A stretch of DNA of 34,557 bases from Alphaproteobacteria bacterium. Its GTDB lineage: Bacteria; Pseudomonadota; Alphaproteobacteria; SMXS01. The notes under the pieces were generated by a model. The model saw nothing but the letters and a program-made list of their open reading frames with translations. It had not been told where the DNA came from and did not search any database. Each line of letters begins with the position of its first letter. Positions within the stretch are counted from its first letter, which is position 1. Both the position numbers and the translations under genes were made by a program. The stretch is taken from assembly GCA_004356955.1 (NCBI GenBank), contig SMXS01000099.1, positions 1 through 34,557 on the forward strand, in the 5' to 3' direction. Positions 1-7,006 of the stretch are shown here, in pieces.

Positions 1-372
1 ATCCGCCGCAAAGGGCGACCCGACCTGCCCGTCGAGAATACGTTCCATCACAAAAAAAGGTCGGTCCAGCCACTTGGGATCAGTTTCCAAAAACAGGGGC
101 TCGGGCACCGGTACCGAGCCATGGAACGCCCGATAGGCCGCAAATTCAACATCGCGTTCCGTTTCGATCAGGCCTGTGGTTGGGTCGCGTCGGAAGATCA
201 GCGGTTTGGAAACAGTCTCTCCGCCCTGTGACCAATTGGCGGTCAGGGCATAAGTTTCCCGACTGGCCCCGCCATGGATGCGGCTTAACTCGTCAACAGA
301 CAAATCATTCGCATCGGGATAGCAATGAACCAAATAGGCGGTAATCTTGTCTGCTAGGTCCTTGTCAATCAT
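1..372 (-). CDS. APH-family phosphotransferase, N-terminal part (cut by window edge)
   Basis: Only the first 124 codons are visible; the frame stays open to the window edge. The start is the ATG at 372-370, preceded by an AGGA ribosome site about 8 bases upstream. The N-lobe looks like the aminoglycoside-phosphotransferase/ACAD10-type kinase fold: a short glycine loop (HGGASRETY, about residues 34-42) followed by a strand ending in LIFRRDP, which is typical of this subfamily, and later PFFVMERI. Family members phosphorylate small hydroxylated substrates; the ACAD10/11-like branch is linked to hydroxy-fatty-acid breakdown. It lies 20 bp after the thioesterase gene on the same strand, so all three minus genes from 2059 down are probably one transcript. 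The catalytic HxD and DFG-like loops lie outside the window, so activity cannot be judged. Confidence 0.8.
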   Translation of the reverse strand, partial: MIDKDLADKITAYLVHCYPDANDLSVDELSRIHGGASRETYALTANWSQGGETVSKPLIFRRDPTTGLIETERDVEFAAYRAFHGSVPVPEPLFLETDPKWLDRPFFVMERILDGQVGSPFAAD

Positions 373-392
373 GATCTATTTCCTGGCATGGT

Positions 393-1247
393 CTATTCCC
401 TGGGTTCCATGGTCTTTTCTATCATGTCGATCTGTTCTTGCGTCCATTCCCGCACAATTAATGACTGGCTGGCCGTGGCCAGCAAGCGTCCATCCTCGGT
501 CCACAGATGCGCCGTACCATGACCAAAGCCATTCTGCACCCCATGAATGCGGATGTCGCACAGCACCCAATCGGTCGGATATATCGCGTAAATACGGATT
601 GTATTGTCGAGGCTGTTGCCCCCAACGCGGCCCCCTACAACCGATTGCGACAGGCCAGACGGCACCCAGTCGGCAATGATCGCCAGTGTTCCTGATGATA
701 GCTCCAGCCCTTCACCCATGCGCACCCACAATGCCGACCGTCCCGGCTCGGGCCGTTTGTCACCAACCCAGCCACCTTTGACCCGGCCCATGGCCAGGCG
801 GATATCGGCGCGCTTTTCGATGCTCATCAAGTCAGGCAACCGCGACCGCCAATCGTCTGCCGAACAGTCTTCAGGCTTTGGTACATCGGGCATCGACGCC
901 CAATCACCCGACACGCCAATTTGCCGCCGACCCAGCGCTGCATTTACGGTCAGGATTTCCTTGTCACCGACATGCCCGACAGCGCGCGCCTGGGTCACGT
1001 TTCTACCCATGACGGGGACACGTACATCCAAATCAAGAACACTGCCCGTCTTGCCATAGGACAAATATTGCGCCGTGGCCCAAATCAACGGTCGGTCGCT
1101 GACATGTTCCAGCGCCGTCACAGCGGTTGCCAGGCCACAACCCCCAAACAGGAAGTTCCCCAGCGTGCTGATGCCCGGCGTAATCGGCAGCACCCAACGA
1201 TGCGGGTTATGGGTGCTTTGGATGCCAAGAAATTCGTCGATATGCAT
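393..1247 (-). CDS. TesB-like double-hotdog acyl-CoA thioesterase
   Basis: A 284-residue protein matching the acyl-CoA thioesterase II (TesB) layout of two fused hotdog domains. The N-terminal half carries GNFLFGGCGLA with a long helix. The C-terminal half carries the expected triad positions: Asp214 in SLDNTI, Thr245 in GHGTAHLW and Gln261 in ATASQSLI. TesB enzymes hydrolyse medium- and long-chain acyl-CoA to free acid and CoA in the cytoplasm. The gene sits 32 bp downstream of an SDR gene and 20 bp upstream of the partial kinase gene, which suggests a small acyl-CoA or side-chain degradation operon. The fold is a confident call; the substrate is unknown. Confidence 0.85.
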   Translation of the reverse strand: MHIDEFLGIQSTHNPHRWVLPITPGISTLGNFLFGGCGLATAVTALEHVSDRPLIWATAQYLSYGKTGSVLDLDVRVPVMGRNVTQARAVGHVGDKEILTVNAALGRRQIGVSGDWASMPDVPKPEDCSADDWRSRLPDLMSIEKRADIRLAMGRVKGGWVGDKRPEPGRSALWVRMGEGLELSSGTLAIIADWVPSGLSQSVVGGRVGGNSLDNTIRIYAIYPTDWVLCDIRIHGVQNGFGHGTAHLWTEDGRLLATASQSLIVREWTQEQIDMIEKTMEPRE

Positions 1248-1279
1248 TGTGTTTCCGTCTGTCCTGAAGACCTTAAAGT

Positions 1280-2059
1280 CTAGTAAATCGTGTAGCCGCC
1301 GTCGATAACGATCATATCCCCCGTGTGGAAGGTCGACGCGTCGCTGGCGAGATAAACTGCAATGCCTGCGAATTGTTCAGGGTCAGCCCAACCACGGATC
1401 GGCACGCGGCTGATGACCTTTTCGGTAAACTTGTCCCAGTTCTGCGACGCCTCGGTCATTCCGCTGCGAGTCCAACCCGGACAGACTGAATTAACGCGAA
1501 TTTTATAGCGGCCAAATTCCACCGCCATGGCGCGGGTCATAGAAACAACCGCCCCCTTGGTGGCACCATAAATCATATTGCGGCCAGCCCCATGGATGGC
1601 TGCGGTCGAGGCAATAGAAACCAACGATCCACCCGGGTCACCAGCCTTGGCACGCTCGATCATGTGCCGAGCTGATTCGCGCAAGGTGTAAAGCACGCCG
1701 CGCTGATTGACGCCCTCAACCTTGTCCAAATCCGCCATATCCACGTCAAAAATGTCAGAGTGGTTTTGCGATACGCCCGCATTGGCCACCGACATATCCA
1801 ACCGCCCAAAGTCTGCCAGCAACGCAGCCATGCCATCTTTGACGGCGGCCTCGTCAGACACATCGACAATACGCGCGGCCACCTTGGTGCCCTGTTTTGA
1901 CAGGCGCTCCAGGGCGCTGGTATTCTTGTCCGCATTGGTGCCCCAGATCACGACATCGGCACCGTGTTGGGCCATGCCTTCTGCCATGCCAAGGCCAATC
2001 CCACCATTGCCGCCAGTAACAAGGGCGACCTTACCAGCTAGATCAAACAGGTTGTTCAT
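1280..2059 (-). CDS. SDR-family NAD(P)-dependent oxidoreductase
   Basis: A 259-residue classical short-chain dehydrogenase/reductase. It has the TGGNGGIG nucleotide loop at 15-22, NAG at 93-95, Asn118, Ser151 and the YGATK catalytic motif (Tyr164, Lys168), and ends in the usual GDMIVIDGGY strand. The start is the ATG at 2059-2057, with GGAG about 8 bases upstream. It is first in a likely operon with the TesB-like and kinase genes and is divergent from the DUF454 gene 58 bp away. Family members oxidise or reduce hydroxyl/keto groups, but the specific substrate cannot be read from sequence. A 3-oxoacyl-ACP reductase or sugar-alcohol dehydrogenase role is equally possible by similarity alone. 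Confidence 0.9.
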   Translation of the reverse strand: MNNLFDLAGKVALVTGGNGGIGLGMAEGMAQHGADVVIWGTNADKNTSALERLSKQGTKVAARIVDVSDEAAVKDGMAALLADFGRLDMSVANAGVSQNHSDIFDVDMADLDKVEGVNQRGVLYTLRESARHMIERAKAGDPGGSLVSIASTAAIHGAGRNMIYGATKGAVVSMTRAMAVEFGRYKIRVNSVCPGWTRSGMTEASQNWDKFTEKVISRVPIRGWADPEQFAGIAVYLASDASTFHTGDMIVIDGGYTIY

Positions 2060-2117
2060 TCACACACTCCGCGTCTTAAGGGTTACTTATTTTACTTCAG
2101 TCTATATACAGTCTGGC

Positions 2118-2546
2118 ATGGATAGTGAAAGTAGCAACACGCCCTCTTATCTGGGCGACAATAACTCAACCGCCAAGCGCTATGTCTTGCTGATCATTGG
2201 CTGGTTTTTTGTGGCCTTAGGGGCCATCGGCGTCTTCTTGCCCATTCTTCCAACCACACCCTTTCTAATAGTCGCACTGTGGGCATTTTCCCGCAGTTCA
2301 AAGCGCTTTCACCATTGGCTGTATACCCATCGCTGGTACGGGTCCTATCTGGTGGCCTGGGACCAACATCGCGTTATCCCAATTCAGGCCAAGGTCATGG
2401 CCGTTGTTTTCATGGCCCTTGGCTGGGGCTTCTTCACAGTGTTTATTGCCCAAGGCTGGCTGTTGCCAGCGATTATCGGCACCATAGAGGTTTTGGTGGC
2501 GATCTATGTCTGCTCAAAGCCCAGCAAAATTCCCGAGAACGCATAG
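2118..2546 (+). CDS. DUF454 (YbaN-like) inner-membrane protein
   Basis: A 142-residue small membrane protein of the DUF454/YbaN family. It shows the family signature GAIGVFLPILPTTPFL after a first hydrophobic segment (about residues 22-45), then W-F-R-rich residues and two further hydrophobic segments near the C-terminus. The open frame extends upstream to 1707, but that part is antisense to the SDR gene, so I choose the ATG at 2118. No Shine-Dalgarno precedes this ATG, and a TATATA at 2103-2108 would put the transcript start almost at the ATG; a leaderless message is possible. The molecular function of DUF454 is unknown. Confidence 0.85.
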   Translation: MDSESSNTPSYLGDNNSTAKRYVLLIIGWFFVALGAIGVFLPILPTTPFLIVALWAFSRSSKRFHHWLYTHRWYGSYLVAWDQHRVIPIQAKVMAVVFMALGWGFFTVFIAQGWLLPAIIGTIEVLVAIYVCSKPSKIPENA

Positions 2547-2580
2547 TCTCAAGAACGAGCAGTGAAGACTCTGGGCAGAT

Positions 2581-2612
2581 AACAAAACTGCCGCTGGGTG
2601 ATCCTGCGGCAG
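2581..2612 (-). terminator. Intrinsic terminator of the luciferase-like monooxygenase gene
   Basis: An inverted repeat CTGCCGC (2588-2594) / GCGGCAG (2606-2612) with an 11-base loop lies 27 bases past the stop of the minus-strand monooxygenase gene. Read on the minus strand the stem is followed at once by TTTTGTT, a U-rich tail. It may also work in the other direction for the DUF454 gene, although no T-run follows on the plus strand. Confidence 0.6.
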
Positions 2613-2639
2613 CTGATTGTCATACTTAGCGAATAGGCT

Positions 2640-3728
2640 TTATTCAGCGGCTTCTGCCTGACGCTTCCAGGACTGCACTTCAGGCAGTACTTCCTTGGCG
2701 AACAGCCGCATGCTGCTTTCAGCATCTTCCGGGCTCATGCCACCGTAAGAAACCTGGACTGTCAGATCAAAATCACCCAGGAACTTGCCCCGGTTATCGA
2801 GCTTCTCGAGGATTTGTTGAGGCGTGCCCCATGTGTTGATATCGACAAAACTGTTTGCTGCATCTTCCAAGCCCGTTGCCGCCAAGATAACGGCGTTATC
2901 GGCATAATCGCCATAGCCCTTCATGTTCTTGAAGTGATCACCAGCCATGTCGTAATGGTCCATCACGGTGACGTAGTAATTGGCCATATGTTCGCGAGCC
3001 AGTGCCTCTGCACGCTCGGCGCTTTCATCGCACGCCAAAAAGTCTACGCAGACGGGCGGTGGCGCGGGCTTGTTGTGATGTTGCATATACAGGGTGCGAT
3101 AGGTGTCGAAATGATCGACCATTTCTTCCCAGGGTTTTTGCGCAAAACTCATCATCTGGGCGCCCAGCTTCGCAACCACGGGCACGGAATCAGAAGACAT
3201 GGCGACGCTGTAAAAACGCCCTTCAAAACTGGCATAGGGCCGGGGGCGAACCTCGGTCCGCACTTGCTTGAAGTGCTGGGTATCGGCTTCGACAAAACCC
3301 GTTTCCAGACCGGCGAGGATGATCTCGGCAGATTGGTCGAAGCGATCCCGGGCTTCATCCATATCAATGCCGAAGGCCTCATATTCCTTGCGCGCCAATC
3401 CCCGGCCAATGCCAAACAGGGCGCGTCCCTTGGACAGATGGTCCAGCAAAATCATTTTCTCGACGATCCGGATAGGATCTTTCCACCAGGGCAAGATCAC
3501 CGCACCTGTCATCAGGCGGATGGTCGAGGTCTTGGCTGCCATATAGCTGAGGAACTGCATATTGTCCGGCGCCATGGCATAGCTGTTAAAGTGATGTTCC
3601 ACCCCACCCAGAATATCAAAGCCCAAGGGCTCTGCCAGTTCGGCCAGATGTAAGTCACGTTCATAGGCAGCCTGGTCCGATGTGCTGTCCATAAAGTTTT
3701 GAAAAACCATCAAGAGTCCGACTTGCAT
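2640..3728 (-). CDS. LLM-class flavin-dependent monooxygenase (luciferase-like)
   Basis: A 362-residue protein of the bacterial-luciferase-like superfamily. The N-terminus MQVGLLMVFQNF, followed by LAEPLGFDILGGVEHHF, KTSTIRLMTGAVILPWW, DPIRIVEKMILLDHLSKGRALFGIGRG and WGTPQQILEKL, follows the family TIM-barrel core. These enzymes use reduced FMN or F420 to oxidise a substrate. Neither cofactor nor substrate can be fixed here, and no flavin reductase gene is adjacent. The start is the ATG at 3728-3726, with a GGGGATC ribosome site upstream. It is divergent from the second SDR across 168 bp; a shared regulatory region is plausible. Confidence 0.88.
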   Translation of the reverse strand: MQVGLLMVFQNFMDSTSDQAAYERDLHLAELAEPLGFDILGGVEHHFNSYAMAPDNMQFLSYMAAKTSTIRLMTGAVILPWWKDPIRIVEKMILLDHLSKGRALFGIGRGLARKEYEAFGIDMDEARDRFDQSAEIILAGLETGFVEADTQHFKQVRTEVRPRPYASFEGRFYSVAMSSDSVPVVAKLGAQMMSFAQKPWEEMVDHFDTYRTLYMQHHNKPAPPPVCVDFLACDESAERAEALAREHMANYYVTVMDHYDMAGDHFKNMKGYGDYADNAVILAATGLEDAANSFVDINTWGTPQQILEKLDNRGKFLGDFDLTVQVSYGGMSPEDAESSMRLFAKEVLPEVQSWKRQAEAAE

Positions 3729-3896
3729 GGCATGATCCCCTATTTTTGTAGTTGATTGTCAGTTGCTGCAAATCTAGGCCACATTGGTCAGTTGATCAAG
3801 CGCGCCCACCGTTTTTTTGCTCCTATTACACAAAGAGTCCCCACCCAGGCAAAATTGCGTTACCAATATCGCAATCAAAACTTAGGAGAGAATAAA

Positions 3897-4658
3897 ATGG
3901 ATATTCAGGGAAAATGTGTGGTTGCAGTTGGCGGCGCGTCTGGCATGGCGCTAGCCTCATTGAAAGAGCTGATGAAACACGGCGCAAAGGGGGCCATCGT
4001 CGACCTGCCAACATCAAAAGGCGCTGAAGTTGCCGAGGAACTGGGCATCACCTTCCATCCTTGCGACGTCATGAACGCCGAGGAAACCGAACAGGCGCTG
4101 AACGACGCAGTCGAGGCCATGGGTGCCCTGCATATTGCCATCAATACGGCTGGTGGCGGCCATGCGCGCAAAACGCTGAACAAAGATGGCCCCTATCCGA
4201 TCGATGATTTTCGCCGGATTATCGAGCTGAACCTGATTGGCACATTTAACCTGAATCGCCTGCAGGCAGAACACATGTCCAAAAACGAACCAGACGAAGA
4301 CGGCGAACGCGGCGTGATGATCAACACCGCCTCCATCGCCGCTTTCGAAGGCCAGATTGGCCAGGTTTCCTATACAGCCGCCAAGGCTGGTATCGCCGGC
4401 ATGACACTGACCATGGCCCGCGATCTGGGCAGCTATGGCATCCGCGTCATGACCATCGCCCCCAGCCTGTTCGCAACAGGCCTGACGGCAGGCATCCCGG
4501 ATGAAGCTGAAAAAATTCTGACCAAAGACGCCGCGTTCCCCAAGCGCATGGGTCGGCCGCATGAATATGCGATCATGGCGCGCGCCATTGTTGAGAACCC
4601 GATGATGAATGGCAGCACCATTCGCATCGATGGTGGCCAGCGCTTCGCACCAAGATAG
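3897..4658 (+). CDS. SDR-family oxidoreductase, 17beta-HSD10/3-hydroxyacyl-CoA dehydrogenase-like
   Basis: A 253-residue short-chain dehydrogenase resembling the HSD17B10 (type II 3-hydroxyacyl-CoA dehydrogenase) branch: MDIQGKCVVAVGGASGMA start, Asp36 after the second strand (NAD preference), Asn112, Ser146, Tyr159 and Lys163 (SYTAAK), and the tail GSTIRIDGGQRFAPR. The frame is open from 3756, but AGGAG at 3884-3888 places the start at the ATG 3897. The nucleotide loop is unusual: the canonical TGxxxGxG reads VGGASGMA, so both the Thr and the last Gly are replaced. A role in fatty or branched-chain acyl-CoA oxidation fits the local context but is inference. Confidence 0.88.
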   Translation: MDIQGKCVVAVGGASGMALASLKELMKHGAKGAIVDLPTSKGAEVAEELGITFHPCDVMNAEETEQALNDAVEAMGALHIAINTAGGGHARKTLNKDGPYPIDDFRRIIELNLIGTFNLNRLQAEHMSKNEPDEDGERGVMINTASIAAFEGQIGQVSYTAAKAGIAGMTLTMARDLGSYGIRVMTIAPSLFATGLTAGIPDEAEKILTKDAAFPKRMGRPHEYAIMARAIVENPMMNGSTIRIDGGQRFAPR

Positions 4659-4677
4659 AGAAACACGGATTGAGCAA

Positions 4678-4705
4678 GTTGGGCAGGAAGTAATTTCTGC
4701 CCAAC
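4678..4705 (+). terminator. Strong hairpin after the second SDR gene
   Basis: A perfect 9-bp stem (GTTGGGCAG / CTGCCCAAC) with a 10-base loop lies 19 bases past the stop codon. No T-run follows, so it may be a transcript-stabilising or Rho-assisted end rather than a full intrinsic terminator. Confidence 0.45.
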
Positions 4706-4787
4706 GCACGCCGCGCCTGCGGTCTGGCTAAACCCGCGCCAAAGCGCTAGTTTCCCCCAGTCAGACAAATATCAAGGGGGAATACCA

Positions 4788-4961
4788 ATGAGCGACCTTT
4801 CCAACAACCAGCCGCTGATGATCGTCATCGCTATTCTGCTGCCGCCGCTGGCCGTATTCCTGAAAAAAGGTGCAGGCAGCGACCTCATCATCAATATCGT
4901 ATTATGCGTCTTCTTTTGGGTGCCGGGCATCTTGCACAGCCTGTGGGTCACACTGCGCTAG
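4788..4961 (+). CDS. Pmp3/YqaE-family small membrane peptide
   Basis: A 57-residue peptide with the two hydrophobic segments of the Pmp3/YqaE (UPF0057) family: about residues 11-25 (IAILLPPLAVFLKKG) and 32-52 (LIINIVLCVFFWVPGILHSLW). The motif LPPLAVFLKKG, then a short polar turn and a second helix with the PGILHSLWV end, is diagnostic. An AAGGGGG ribosome site sits 7 bases before the ATG. Family members are inner-membrane peptides induced by salt, cold or membrane stress and affect membrane potential in yeast and plants; their bacterial role is poorly known. It ends 27 bp from the 3' end of the opposing tRNA gene. Confidence 0.88.
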   Translation: MSDLSNNQPLMIVIAILLPPLAVFLKKGAGSDLIINIVLCVFFWVPGILHSLWVTLR

Positions 4962-4988
4962 GCAATCACTCACATATGCCGTGAAGTT

Positions 4989-5064
4989 TGGTGCTCCCTA
5001 CGGGACTCGAACCCGTGTTTCCGCCGTGAGAGGGCAGCGTCCTAGGCCACTAGACGAAGGGAAC
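4989..5064 (-). tRNA. tRNA-Glu (anticodon CTC)
   Basis: A 76-base cloverleaf on the minus strand. The acceptor stem is GTTCCCT/AGGGAGC, the discriminator base A, and the CCA end is encoded (4989-4991). The anticodon stem CTGCC/GGCGG encloses loop CTCTCAC, giving anticodon CTC, which reads GAG. The T arm is ACGGGTTCGAACCCGT. One T-G and one T-G-type wobble pair occur in the acceptor and anticodon stems. Conserved tRNA-Glu features such as TTCGTCTAG after the acceptor are present. Confidence 0.96.
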
Positions 5065-5097
5065 ATGGCCAAATGCGCTTCTAAACGAGCGCGCGCC

Positions 5098-5127
5098 TTA
5101 ATAGTCTGTAGAGGCCAGCGGGATCAA
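5098..5127 (-). promoter_or_regulatory. Sigma70-type promoter of tRNA-Glu
   Basis: On the minus strand TTGATC (5127-5122) and TATTAA (5103-5098) are 18 bases apart. They are followed by a GC-only discriminator (GGCGCGCGC), the arrangement typical of growth-rate and ppGpp-controlled stable RNA promoters. It lies about 34 bases from the mature tRNA 5' end. Confidence 0.5.
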
Positions 5128-5164
5128 GCGAATTATCGACAGTCTGGCCAGACCCATTATTGCC

Positions 5165-5584
5165 CTAGTCGGTCACTTGGATGTCAATCTTGGCAAATTC
5201 GCTGAAAGCGTCGGAATAGACAGAGGCTGACAACTCCGCCTCAATTGCCGTCACTGCCACAATGATCCAGACCATGTCGTCTTCCCAGGCGCTTTTCAAG
5301 TCGGTCGCCGAGGGCTTGGCGGTGCCATCGGGGTGGGAATGATAGTGGCCGATGATCCGTCGCCCCGTGCCGCGCAGTTCTTTTTGCAAGCGCAGACGTA
5401 GACGCATGTCAACTTCAAAATTTTGCGCCGGTGTTGGCGACAGGTTTTCACTGGCCGCCAGATCATCAATGACCCAATCCTGTTCTTCTTTGTGGCCAAT
5501 GATCAGGCCACAACATTCATGGGGATGCTCAGCACGCGCAGCAGCGATCAAAAACTGATGCTGTGCTGCGGTCAGTCTGATCAT
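5165..5584 (-). CDS. JAMM/Mov34 (MPN) domain metallopeptidase-like protein
   Basis: A 139-residue single-domain JAB1/MPN/Mov34 protein. The zinc-peptidase motif is complete: Glu23 in HECCGLI, then HxHx7SxxD with His82, His84, Ser92 and Asp95 (HSHPDGTAKPSATD). Bacterial stand-alone JAMM proteins (M67 peptidase family) cleave isopeptide-like or C-terminal tails of ubiquitin-like sulfur carriers in cysteine and thiamine sulfur pathways, but no carrier gene is nearby. It begins 3 bp after the stop of the small membrane protein gene and lacks a clear ribosome site, so coupled translation is likely. Catalytic activity is predicted from the intact motif; the substrate is unknown. Confidence 0.88.
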   Translation of the reverse strand: MIRLTAAQHQFLIAAARAEHPHECCGLIIGHKEEQDWVIDDLAASENLSPTPAQNFEVDMRLRLRLQKELRGTGRRIIGHYHSHPDGTAKPSATDLKSAWEDDMVWIIVAVTAIEAELSASVYSDAFSEFAKIDIQVTD

Positions 5585-5587
5585 CAG

Positions 5588-5950
5588 TTATTGAGGCTGT
5601 TTAAACCGGACGGTCCGTATGAGCGCACCGTCAGACTGGTTAACTACCAGAACTTGTTGGCCATTCACCGTCTCAAGCAGCACCAGATAGTGCGCACCTT
5701 CGGCGCTGACACTAACGACACGACTGCCAAGAGGGATGACGATATCCAGGCCCTGAAGGTTGGGCACAGGCAGGGTGCCAGGGTCAATTAGGTCAACTTT
5801 TTCAACGGCGACGGCCTCTTCGGCACTCATTTGCGACATGCGATAGGCCATCGTGCCGACCACAATACAAAAACAAATAAACAGCAAAATACCGAGACCG
5901 ATAACGAGTCGCTTGAGCCTGAGCTGTTTTTGGTCCACTTGTTCTGTCAT
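5588..5950 (-). CDS. Small single-pass membrane protein (DUF6476-like)
   Basis: A 120-residue protein with one hydrophobic segment (about residues 17-38, VIGLGILLFICFCIVVGTMAY) and a periplasmic part ending in a compact beta-rich region: VIPLGSRVVSVSAEGAHYLVLLE, then VLVVNQSDGALIRTVRF. This resembles the uncharacterised DUF6476 proteins often encoded beside RluA-type synthases in alphaproteobacteria; the family assignment is from memory and tentative. The frame runs to 6139, but an AGGT ribosome site 9 bases before the ATG at 5950 sets the start. That ATG overlaps the start codon of divergent rluD by two bases. It is probably cotranscribed with the JAMM gene. Confidence 0.82.
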   Translation of the reverse strand: MTEQVDQKQLRLKRLVIGLGILLFICFCIVVGTMAYRMSQMSAEEAVAVEKVDLIDPGTLPVPNLQGLDIVIPLGSRVVSVSAEGAHYLVLLETVNGQQVLVVNQSDGALIRTVRFKQPQ

Positions 5951-6944
5951 GAGTACATCACCTACTGAAATATTTACGGTCGCCATCGACGAAGAGACCC
6001 AAGCGCGCCGCCTCGACAAAGCCCTGGCAGACGCGTTGGAAGACATCTCCCGTGCCCGGATCAAAGTGTTGATCGAGGCTGGACAGGTCACCCTGCGTGA
6101 AAGCGGGGCGACGATACTGGACCCATCGGCCAAGGTCAAACCCGGCCAGTCTTATCAACTATCGGTCCCGCCAGCCGCGGACCCAACACCCCAGGGCGAA
6201 GACATCCCGCTGGACGTTGTGTTTGAAGATGATGATTTGATCGTCATCAACAAGCCGGCTGGGCTGGTGGTGCACCCCGCCCCTGGTCATGCTGGCGGCA
6301 CCCTGGTGAACGCGCTGATCGCCCATTGTGGTGATACGCTGTCGGGGATCGGCGGCGTTAAACGCCCTGGCATTGTCCATAGGCTGGATAAGGACACGTC
6401 GGGCCTGCTGGTCGTGGCCAAGAATGATGCCACCCATCAGGGCTTGTCGGACCAGTTCGGCGTGCATTCTATTGAACGGGTCTATTACGCCATCTGCTGG
6501 CGTGCGCCCCGGCCCCGTCAGGGCACCGTGGATGAACCAATAGGGCGCAGCCGCCATAACCGGCAGAAAATGGCTATACTGACGAGCGGTGGTCGTGAAG
6601 CCGTCACCCACTATGCGGTCAAGGAACTATATGGCCCCCCGCATGCCCCCTTTGCCAGCATGATAGAATGTCGTCTGCAAACCGGGCGTACGCACCAAAT
6701 CCGCGTTCACATGACCCATATTGGCCATGCGCTGATCGGCGACCCTGTTTATGGCCGCGGCAAAGCAGTTGGTGGATTAACGCCTGAGGCCCGCGCGGCG
6801 GTGAAAGGCTTTGGCAGGCAGGCACTGCACGCTGGTATCCTGGGTTTTGACCATCCAATTTCAGGTGATCCCTTGAAATTTAAAAGCAAATTACCAAATG
6901 ACATGAAGGCGTTGGCCAGGATTTTAGCCGAGCCATCGCCATAG
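5949..6944 (+). CDS. rluD: RluA/RluD-family 23S rRNA pseudouridine synthase
   Basis: A 331-residue pseudouridine synthase. An S4 RNA-binding domain (about 20-75: RRLDKALADAL...RARIKVLIEAGQV) is followed by the catalytic domain with HRLDKDTSG at 144-152 (nucleophile Asp147) and a C-terminal TGRTHQIRVHM box. RluD modifies uridines in helix 69 of 23S rRNA; RluC-type activity cannot be fully excluded. I place the start at the ATG 5949, which gives the usual length before the S4 domain. No Shine-Dalgarno precedes it and the ATG overlaps the opposing ATG, so a leaderless message is plausible; an in-frame ATG at 5853 would run through the divergent gene. It is followed 62 bp later by rpoH. Confidence 0.93.
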   Translation: MSTSPTEIFTVAIDEETQARRLDKALADALEDISRARIKVLIEAGQVTLRESGATILDPSAKVKPGQSYQLSVPPAADPTPQGEDIPLDVVFEDDDLIVINKPAGLVVHPAPGHAGGTLVNALIAHCGDTLSGIGGVKRPGIVHRLDKDTSGLLVVAKNDATHQGLSDQFGVHSIERVYYAICWRAPRPRQGTVDEPIGRSRHNRQKMAILTSGGREAVTHYAVKELYGPPHAPFASMIECRLQTGRTHQIRVHMTHIGHALIGDPVYGRGKAVGGLTPEARAAVKGFGRQALHAGILGFDHPISGDPLKFKSKLPNDMKALARILAEPSP

Positions 6945-6952
6945 GAGGAAAT

Positions 6953-7001
6953 TTCCCTTATATTGGCAGTTAGGGGGGATGAAGTTTCAGCCAAGAGGGA
7001 A
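6953..7001 (+). promoter_or_regulatory. Stem masking the rpoH ribosome binding site (candidate RNA thermometer)
   Basis: In the rpoH leader TTCCCT (6953-6958) pairs exactly with AGGGAA (6996-7001), which contains the Shine-Dalgarno. Inside it, TTGGC (6963-6967) pairs with GCCAA (6990-6994). The two helices are separated by a 4-base/1-base internal loop, and a short TGA/TCA helix is possible in the apex. A stem broken by an asymmetric loop around the ribosome site resembles known heat-sensing leaders, but no ROSE or fourU consensus is evident. Confidence 0.5.
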
Positions 7002-7006
7002 CCATT

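Noticed and set aside
3759-3794. GTCAGTTG repeated 29 bases apart between the monooxygenase and SDR genes
   Set aside because: The repeat is only 8 bases long and could be chance; no dyad symmetry supports an operator.
3756-3896. Upstream extension of the second SDR
   Set aside because: The extra 47 residues match nothing in the family, and AGGAG lies just before the ATG at 3897.
4870-5205. Plus-strand ORF of 111 codons containing a GAPYGTRTRVSAVRG-like string
   Set aside because: It reads through the antisense of tRNA-Glu; this kind of string is a known false-ORF signature. The real features are the Pmp3-like gene and the tRNA.
6872-6900. CTTGAAA-N15-CCAAATG as a sigma32 promoter of rpoH inside rluD
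   Set aside because: The -35 half is good but the -10 half matches poorly; not enough to call.
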